Below are positions 58,767 to 64,000 of a stretch of 64,000 nucleotides of DNA, piece after piece (within the stretch, counting starts at the first letter, position 1; the number at the start of each line of letters is the position of its first letter). The notes beneath the pieces were generated by a model. It was not told where the DNA came from. It saw nothing but the letters and a program-made list of their open reading frames with translations, and did no database searches. The stretch is from an uncultured Robinsoniella sp. (GTDB taxonomy: Bacteria; Bacillota; Clostridia; Lachnospirales; Lachnospiraceae). Made by a program: the position numbers and the translations under genes. The DNA lies in NCBI GenBank assembly GCA_900540475.1, contig UQGG01000014.1:72916-136915 (forward strand). Direction: 5' to 3'.

Positions 58767-61013
58767 CTGAAATCCATCAGCTTTATCTATTAAAAGCTGT
58801 TTAAACTGTGTCAGCGGCATAGGTTTTGCAAATACGTAGCCCTGCACAATATCGCAGCCCACCTTTCGAAGGAAATCAACCTGTTCCTTCATTTCCACGC
58901 CCTCAGATACGGTCCGCATTTTTAACTGTTTCGCCATGGTAATAATGTTGCGGATTACAATCTGTTCCCTTTCGGTATTTGCTCCCTTGCGGAAGAAGAG
59001 CATGTCCAGTTTTAATACCTGAATCGGCAGCTCCTTTAAAACGTTCAGCGAGGAATATCCGGAACCGAAATCATCTAAGGAACAGACAAAGCCATTATCC
59101 TGTAATGCCACTACAAAAGTCTGAAACAGTTCATTATTATTTAGAACGACACTTTCTGTAAATTCCAATTCAAGCATCCCGTCAGGAAGATGATATTTAT
59201 TCTTCATATTAATATAAAAATCAAGAAAATCATCCTGGAATAATCCCAGACGGGATACATTTGTCGCCAGCTTTATCTTAGGGTTCCCCTCATCCAGATA
59301 TTGTCTTGCCCATTTACAGATCCCCTCAAACATATAGCGGTCCAGATGGATAACAAATCCATTCTTCTCAAATAGGGGGATAAACTTACCGGGGACAATC
59401 AAAGATCCCTGTGAACTTACCCAGCGTACCAGCACTTCTCCGCCGGCAATCCGGTTCCCGTGCTGGATATCCACCTTAGGCTGGACAAATATCTTAAATT
59501 CTTCATTTTCCAGTGCCTGGTGCATACGGGATTCCATTTCCGTTTCCATAAGGATCTGTTTGCGGATATCCTGGGAATAAAATGCGTAGTTATCATTTCC
59601 GGCTTGCTTAATAGCCTTTTGCGCCATATTAGCCCGGTTGATCATATCATTAAAAGTAATGGTATCTTTAAAATCGTTTACACAATAGATGCCAATACTC
59701 AGATCCAGGTGATATTCCTGGTTTTCTGAAGTTACATAGTGGTTCATTTGCTCGTTCAGAGTCTGGAACCATCCAACAAGCTCTGATTTATCCTTGTAAT
59801 ACTTCAGCCCTGTAAAATTATCTGCATTGACACGGCAAAAGAGTTCGCTTTTTAGCGTAAACCTGGAAATCAAGTCTGCAAAATATTTTAATACCTCATC
59901 ACCTGCATCGTATCCAAACAAATCATTAAAATACTTAAACCGTTTAATATCGCAGTACCAGAAAGCATAGTTGGAATCCTGCATGTAGTCATTCAGGGAA
60001 TCAATATCCTGCAGGAATTTATCGAAGCTGGAATATCCGGTAATGGGGTCCACATAGGCGAGCTGTTCCAGATGTTCTTTATTTTTACGGTTCATCTTAT
60101 TCATACGGTAGGCAAAAACAGTAAATATGATAAAAGCAGAGCTTATGATCAGAATAACGCCCATCGTATAAATATAGTTGCCATTAATAACAGATTCCGG
60201 TACGATACTTAAAATATACCAGTCGTTGATCTCTATAGGTATGTATACAGCCCAGTAGTTCTTTCCGTTGTGAATATAACTAATCGTATTTTCCGTTCCG
60301 GATGCAAAATCCGATAAGATATTTTCATATGTATCATTCGAAAAGCTGCCGATATCCTTTAACTTATAGATGTTGTCCACATCATAATGCTGACTTGATC
60401 TGATAATATAGTCACCGTTGCTTTTCAGGATATTTGAAAATCCTCCGCCCTGGATCAGGGTTGCATCCACTATGGTGCGCAGAATCTTAGAATTGTTGAC
60501 TGCACATAAAACGCCAATTACTTTTTTCGACTGATATACAGGAACACCATAATAATTAATATAACCGTTGGTATAAGGATCTTCCTGTGTTTCAGAGACT
60601 GTATATTTTCCGGCTAATGCGTCCTGAAAAAAGGACTCATTGGAAAAGTCCACCTGTTCAAACGTATTCCCGTTAATGTCTATGAGATCTCCAATCCCTT
60701 CTGTGTTTATAAATCCCATACGGATAAAAGTATTTGCATTATTAATCGTAGTCAAAATTGGCGTAAGCTGGTCTGTCTCAGTAATGTTCAGATCGCCAAG
60801 ACAGATAGATACACCTGATAGCGTTTCCCAGTCTCCGCGTATTTGTTTCAAAATCATCATTTTTTCCTGAGCTGCCAGATCATACAGACTGTTCAAATCA
60901 TCCTTTTCGTTCTGGCGCATCATTGAATATACGAAGATACATCCAAATAACAAAAAAAGAAAACAGATCATTGTCATTATTAAATAAGAAAAACTGCGCT
61001 TCTTTTCCTTCAT
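58761..61013 (-). CDS. Membrane c-di-GMP phosphodiesterase: dCache sensor, degenerate GGDEF, EAL
   Basis: This 750-aa protein has TM1 (~10-32), an extracellular Cache-like sensor (~35-280), TM2 (~283-305), a GGDEF-fold domain (~320-480) and an EAL domain (~495-745). The cyclase signature reads CRVNADNFTGL instead of RxGGDEF, so cyclase activity is not expected. The EAL domain keeps GGEVLVRW (EVL variant), TESVV, SLDDFGSGYSSL, LKLD, SEGVE and QGYVFAKP, the residues needed for metal binding and hydrolysis. Predicted role: lowering c-di-GMP in response to an external ligand. GGGAGA lies ~6 nt before AUG 61013. Confidence 0.92.
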   Translation of the reverse strand: MKEKKRSFSYLIMTMICFLFLLFGCIFVYSMMRQNEKDDLNSLYDLAAQEKMMILKQIRGDWETLSGVSICLGDLNITETDQLTPILTTINNANTFIRMGFINTEGIGDLIDINGNTFEQVDFSNESFFQDALAGKYTVSETQEDPYTNGYINYYGVPVYQSKKVIGVLCAVNNSKILRTIVDATLIQGGGFSNILKSNGDYIIRSSQHYDVDNIYKLKDIGSFSNDTYENILSDFASGTENTISYIHNGKNYWAVYIPIEINDWYILSIVPESVINGNYIYTMGVILIISSAFIIFTVFAYRMNKMNRKNKEHLEQLAYVDPITGYSSFDKFLQDIDSLNDYMQDSNYAFWYCDIKRFKYFNDLFGYDAGDEVLKYFADLISRFTLKSELFCRVNADNFTGLKYYKDKSELVGWFQTLNEQMNHYVTSENQEYHLDLSIGIYCVNDFKDTITFNDMINRANMAQKAIKQAGNDNYAFYSQDIRKQILMETEMESRMHQALENEEFKIFVQPKVDIQHGNRIAGGEVLVRWVSSQGSLIVPGKFIPLFEKNGFVIHLDRYMFEGICKWARQYLDEGNPKIKLATNVSRLGLFQDDFLDFYINMKNKYHLPDGMLELEFTESVVLNNNELFQTFVVALQDNGFVCSLDDFGSGYSSLNVLKELPIQVLKLDMLFFRKGANTEREQIVIRNIITMAKQLKMRTVSEGVEMKEQVDFLRKVGCDIVQGYVFAKPMPLTQFKQLLIDKADGFQL

Positions 61014-61069
61014 ATAGTTCTCCCAAGCAGTTGCATAAATGTAGTCAGTATCTTAGTATTATTACTAAA

Positions 61070-61098
61070 ATCATATCATAGGATAACTTATTTAACAA
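61070..61098 (-). promoter_or_regulatory. Promoter of the EAL-protein gene
   Basis: The minus strand has TTGTTA (61093-61098), a 17-bp spacer and TATGAT (61070-61075), about 50 nt before the ribosome site. Confidence 0.6.
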
Positions 61099-61204
61099 GC
61101 CGGAGTATAGTAAAACCTTTTAAAAAAATAACCATTATTAACCAGTGCCACCACTACGATGTAGTAAGTAATAGCTGAGTTTTTTCTGAAAATCTATTTT
61201 TATA

Positions 61205-61233
61205 TTGAAGTTAAGAATTGAATACTATATTAT
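61205..61233 (+). promoter_or_regulatory. Promoter of the fumarase operon
   Basis: TTGAAG (61205-61210), a 17-bp spacer and TATTAT (61228-61233) precede a TAGGAGGT ribosome site (61253-61260) and AUG 61267. Confidence 0.6.
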
Positions 61234-61266
61234 AGTAGATATGACAAAAATTTAGGAGGTTATAAC

Positions 61267-62112
61267 ATGATTCGTACAATTCATGTGGACAAGTTAACGG
61301 AAAACATAAAAGAGATGTGTATAGAAGCCAATCATTATTTATCCAAAGATATGGATAAGATCATGAAAGAGGCTGTTGATATAGAAGAATCTGATCTGGG
61401 CAGGCAGATTTTATGTCAGCTGCAGGAAAATCTGGAAATAGCCGGAAAAGATATGATACCCATCTGTCAGGATACCGGTATGGCAGTTGTTTTTCTGGAG
61501 GTGGGACAGGAAGTACATCTTGAAGGCGGAAACGTGGAAGATGCGGTAAATGAAGGGGTGCGTCAGGGATATGTAGAGGGATTTTTAAGAAAATCTGTAG
61601 TAAACGATCCTATTATACGTGAAAACACAAAGGATAATACACCTGCTATCATACATTATGAAATTGTTCCGGGGGATAAAGTAAAGATCACAGTAGCACC
61701 GAAAGGATTTGGCAGTGAAAATATGAGCCGCGTCTTTATGTTAAAACCTGCAGATGGTATAGAAGGTGTAAAAAATGCGGTCTTAACAGCAGTTAAAGAT
61801 GCAGGCCCTAACGCATGTCCGCCAATGGTGGTGGGCGTTGGTATCGGCGGTACCTTTGAAAAATGTGCAATCATGGCAAAAAAAGCTCTCACAAGGGAAG
61901 CAGGTTCCCATTCAGAAGTAGAGTATGTTAAAGATCTGGAAATAGAATTGCTGGATAAAATAAATGGACTTGGAATCGGACCGGGTGGTCTGGGTGGAAG
62001 AGTTACCGCGCTTGCCGTAAATATAAATACCTACCCGACCCACATTGCCGGACTCCCGGTAGGCGTTAATATTTGCTGTCATGTTAACCGTCATAGTGTA
62101 AGAGAAATATAG
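61267..62112 (+). CDS. Class I fumarate hydratase, alpha subunit
   Basis: This 281-aa catalytic subunit of the [4Fe-4S] two-subunit fumarase interconverts fumarate and malate. Cluster-ligand cysteines are visible in IPICQDTGMAVVF, GPNACPPMVVG and GGTFEKCAIMAKKAL. The family motif NTKDNTPAIIHYE and the C-terminal GLGIGPGGLGGRVTALAVNI are also present. It is followed by the beta subunit, as usual in anaerobes. A tartrate dehydratase alpha subunit is the alternative; the sequence alone does not exclude it. Confidence 0.93.
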   Translation: MIRTIHVDKLTENIKEMCIEANHYLSKDMDKIMKEAVDIEESDLGRQILCQLQENLEIAGKDMIPICQDTGMAVVFLEVGQEVHLEGGNVEDAVNEGVRQGYVEGFLRKSVVNDPIIRENTKDNTPAIIHYEIVPGDKVKITVAPKGFGSENMSRVFMLKPADGIEGVKNAVLTAVKDAGPNACPPMVVGVGIGGTFEKCAIMAKKALTREAGSHSEVEYVKDLEIELLDKINGLGIGPGGLGGRVTALAVNINTYPTHIAGLPVGVNICCHVNRHSVREI

Positions 62113-62234
62113 AAGCAGGTATAAACATAAAACAAGATATAATATATAAGAAGATATTATATAAGATTTTATAACCGTATTTAATTGAAATATCGGTATA
62201 TCATTATATATTGAAAGAGCAAATGGAGGAAAGT

Positions 62235-62789
62235 ATGGACAAATATATAAATGCACCAATGAGTGAGGAAGACGCAAAGAGCCTAAAAGCTGGTGACTAT
62301 GTTTATATAACCGGTAAAATATATACTGCAAGAGATGCAGCCCATAAAAGAATGCAGGAAGCTTTGGATAAAAGCGAGACTCTGCCTATTGATGTAAAGA
62401 ATAATATCATCTATTACATGGGACCATCTCCAGCAAGGGAAGGACGTCCAATTGGATCAGCAGGTCCCACAACTGCAAGCAGAATGGATAAGTATGCCCC
62501 CAAACTGCTGGATCTGGGGCTGCGTGGTATGATCGGAAAAGGAAAACGGACACCGGAGGTGCTGAATGCCATAAAAAGAAATAACGCCGTTTACTTTGCA
62601 GCAGTAGGAGGAGCGGGTGCGTTGTTGTCCCAAAGAATCAAAAAATCTACGGTAATTGCCTATGACGATCTTGGCACAGAAGCTATACGAGAATTAGAAG
62701 TTGAGAAATTTCCTGTAATCGTGGTAGCAGACTGTGAAGGAAATAATCTCTATGAGAGCGCAATAGAGCAATATAAGAAAGAGAGCTGA
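62235..62789 (+). CDS. Class I fumarate hydratase, beta subunit
   Basis: This ~184-aa swivel-domain subunit that completes the fumarase has GDYVYITGKIYTARDAAHKRM, YMGPSPAREGRPIGSAGPTTASRMD and GMIGKGKR, the substrate-binding blocks of the family. AUG 62235 is preferred because GGAGG (62225-62229) lies 5 nt upstream; an in-frame UUG at 62211 has no site. It ends 7 bases before the acyltransferase gene. Confidence 0.93.
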   Translation: MDKYINAPMSEEDAKSLKAGDYVYITGKIYTARDAAHKRMQEALDKSETLPIDVKNNIIYYMGPSPAREGRPIGSAGPTTASRMDKYAPKLLDLGLRGMIGKGKRTPEVLNAIKRNNAVYFAAVGGAGALLSQRIKKSTVIAYDDLGTEAIRELEVEKFPVIVVADCEGNNLYESAIEQYKKES

Positions 62790-62796
62790 CAAATTC

Positions 62797-63507
62797 GTGG
62801 AAAGAATAATTTTGATGGTTTTACGAAATATATTGTTTGTGCCATATTGGGCTTGCCAGCTGATTTCGTATGCAAAAGAAAAAGATAAGCATACGGAAGA
62901 AGAACGGTTTGCATTATTAAAAAAGATAACAATCAATGCAAACAAAGGAGGAAGAGTCACCATTCAGACAACGGGAGCAGAGAATCTTCCGGAGAAAAAT
63001 GGCTTTGTACTATTTCCAAACCATCAGGGGTTATTCGATGTGCTGGCATTAGTGGAAAGCTGCAGCCGTCCACTGTCGGTTGTTATGAAAAAGGAAGTAG
63101 CTAATGTACCTTTCCTCAAGCAGGTGTTTGCTATTATGCGGGCAAAAGCAATTGACAGAGAAGATATCAAACAGTCCATGCGGGTAATCATGGATGTTAC
63201 CAGGGAAGTAATTGAGGGCAGGAATTACGTGATCTTCGCAGAGGGTACAAGGACAAAGCATCCAAATGATCTGTTAGATTTTAAGGGTGGAAGCTTTAAG
63301 TCTGCTATTAAAGCAAAATGTCCCATAGTTCCGGTAGCTTTGATCGATTCCTATAAATCCTTTGACACTCATTCTATTAAAAGAATAACGGTCCAGGTTC
63401 ATTATTTAAGCCCAATATATTACGAAGATTACAAAGAGCTAAAATCTACAGAAATAGCCGCTTTGGTAAAGAATCAAATAGAAAAAACGATTAAAGATAA
63501 TGAATAA
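62797..63507 (+). CDS. plsC: 1-acyl-sn-glycerol-3-phosphate acyltransferase
   Basis: This 236-aa membrane-associated enzyme converts lysophosphatidate to phosphatidate in phospholipid synthesis. The family motifs are present: LFPNHQGLFDVL (NHxxxxD), FAEGTRTKHP (EGTR) and CPIVPVALI. The hydrophobic N-terminus anchors it to the membrane. The start is probably GUG 62797, translationally coupled to the fumarase gene; AUG 62815 is possible, and neither has a strong ribosome site. Confidence 0.92.
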   Translation: MERIILMVLRNILFVPYWACQLISYAKEKDKHTEEERFALLKKITINANKGGRVTIQTTGAENLPEKNGFVLFPNHQGLFDVLALVESCSRPLSVVMKKEVANVPFLKQVFAIMRAKAIDREDIKQSMRVIMDVTREVIEGRNYVIFAEGTRTKHPNDLLDFKGGSFKSAIKAKCPIVPVALIDSYKSFDTHSIKRITVQVHYLSPIYYEDYKELKSTEIAALVKNQIEKTIKDNE

Positions 63508-63527
63508 AACTTTTTTGAAAAAAGTGA

Positions 63528-63556
63528 TTGACAAATAGAAGTCTCTTTAGTATAAT
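63528..63556 (+). promoter_or_regulatory. tRNA-Ser promoter
   Basis: TTGACA (63528-63533), a 17-bp spacer and TATAAT (63551-63556) form a near-consensus promoter 57 nt before the tRNA. Confidence 0.88.
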
Positions 63557-63613
63557 AACTTGTGCGTCACCACAATAGGTGACAAGCAGTATTATATAGG
63601 AAATAATGATTCA

Positions 63614-63701
63614 GGAGAAATACTCAAGTGGCTGAAGAGGCGCCCCTGCTAAGGGTGTAGGTCGTTTGCGCGGCGCGAGGGTTCAAATCCCTCTTTCTCC
63701 G
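63614..63701 (+). tRNA. trnS-GCU: tRNA-Ser (anticodon GCU)
   Basis: The 88-nt class II tRNA has acceptor stem GGAGAAA/TTTCTCC, the anticodon loop CTGCTAA within stem CGCCC/GGGTG, a long variable arm (around GTCGTTTGCGCGGC) and T-loop GGTTCAAATCC. Discriminator G at 63701. CCA is not encoded. It reads AGC and AGU codons. Confidence 0.96.
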
Positions 63702-63790
63702 CTAATTTATTCCTAGCACTGTTTAAAACTTCAAAAGTTGGAAACAGTAATATAGTACAAAAACATTTGTAAAAAAATGTAAAAAAGTGC

Positions 63791-63904
63791 TTGACAATAT
63801 GTAAGCTGAGTGATAAACTATAAAAGCTGTCAAAACAGCAAAGAAAACATCACAAAAAACTTTTTAAAAAAGTTGTTGACAAACACTTGGCAGTGTGATA
63901 AGAT
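63791..63904 (+). promoter_or_regulatory. Tandem promoters of an rRNA operon
   Basis: P1: TTGACA (63791-63796), 17 bp, TAAACT (63814-63819). P2: TTGACA (63876-63881), 17 bp, TAAGAT (63899-63904). Both have perfect -35 boxes, the same spacing, a similar GTGAT sequence before the -10 and AT-rich upstream tracts, typical of strong rrn promoters. Confidence 0.85.
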
Positions 63905-64000
63905 ATAGAAGTTGCGCTAAAGAGTACAACAACAAAGAAAAGCAAACAGAACCTTGATAATTGAACAGTGAAACAACCTTGAAAGATTCTATTAAAAGAG
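63905..64000 (+). other. rRNA operon leader (16S gene begins beyond the window)
   Basis: The segment with CAGAACCTTGATAATTGAAC and the following CAACCTTGAAAG resembles the spacer found just upstream of 16S rRNA genes in Clostridia. The mature 16S sequence is not reached. Confidence 0.7.

Overview
The window reads as low-GC Clostridia, most likely family Lachnospiraceae. The evidence is the YesM/YesN-type two-component pairs, repeated RbsA/RhaSPQT-type transporters, very large secreted glycosidases with Big_2 tails, T-E-A-rich lipoprotein linkers, a split class I fumarase, and an rrn leader with tandem TTGACA promoters. I cannot name the genus. Most of the window is a deoxysugar and plant-glycan utilisation island, centred on L-rhamnose.

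1-16.4 kb (+): the 3' end of a surface protein (FN3 plus Big_2), two giant secreted GH78 alpha-L-rhamnosidases (2077 and 2340 aa) that share the same C-terminal module series, and a secreted SH3-SH3-NlpC/P60-3D wall hydrolase. 16.6-21.6 kb (-): one YesM-type histidine kinase with two YesN-type regulators. 21.9-27.2 kb (+): a complete rhamnose-type ABC importer followed by L-rhamnose mutarotase. 27.3-32.4 kb (-): a second, paralogous importer, convergent with the first, whose ATPase gene carries a frameshift. A divergent AraC regulator faces it, with a 21-bp-phased direct repeat next to the importer promoter. 33.6-34.2 kb: a type I toxin-antitoxin locus of the holin-like toxin kind, with a partial second copy that keeps the antitoxin half and only a stump of the toxin.

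34.4-44.2 kb: an aldo/keto reductase (+), glutamate decarboxylase (-) with phased 20-bp repeats upstream of its promoter, then a minus-strand run (reading direction) of histidine kinase, response regulator, solute-binding lipoprotein, SASA-type acetylesterase and GH29 fucosidase. Divergent from it, 44.6-56.1 kb (+) encodes a CUT1 oligosaccharide importer without its own ATPase, a cytoplasmic GH78, a GH106-like hydrolase and a GH42 beta-galactosidase. An AraC regulator (-) and an L-arabinose/L-fucose-isomerase-like enzyme (+) follow. 58.8-64 kb is more housekeeping: a c-di-GMP EAL protein with degenerate GGDEF, two-subunit fumarase, PlsC, tRNA-Ser(GCU), and the promoters and leader of an rRNA operon whose genes lie beyond the window.

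Inferred joint role: secreted rhamnosidases trim a rhamnose-rich glycan. Free rhamnose enters through the RhaS-type importers and is epimerised by RhaM. Oligosaccharides enter through the CUT1 system and are taken apart inside by GH78, GH106-like, GH42, GH29 and the esterase. No rhamnose isomerase, rhamnulokinase or rhamnulose-phosphate aldolase is present here.

The most novel-looking signal is a pair of homologous leaders about 19.6 kb apart, upstream of the aldo/keto reductase and the GH42 gene. Both fold into the same stem, pseudoknot and hairpin with compensatory changes, lie at the same distance from the start codon, and each carries a short Shine-Dalgarno-led upstream ORF.
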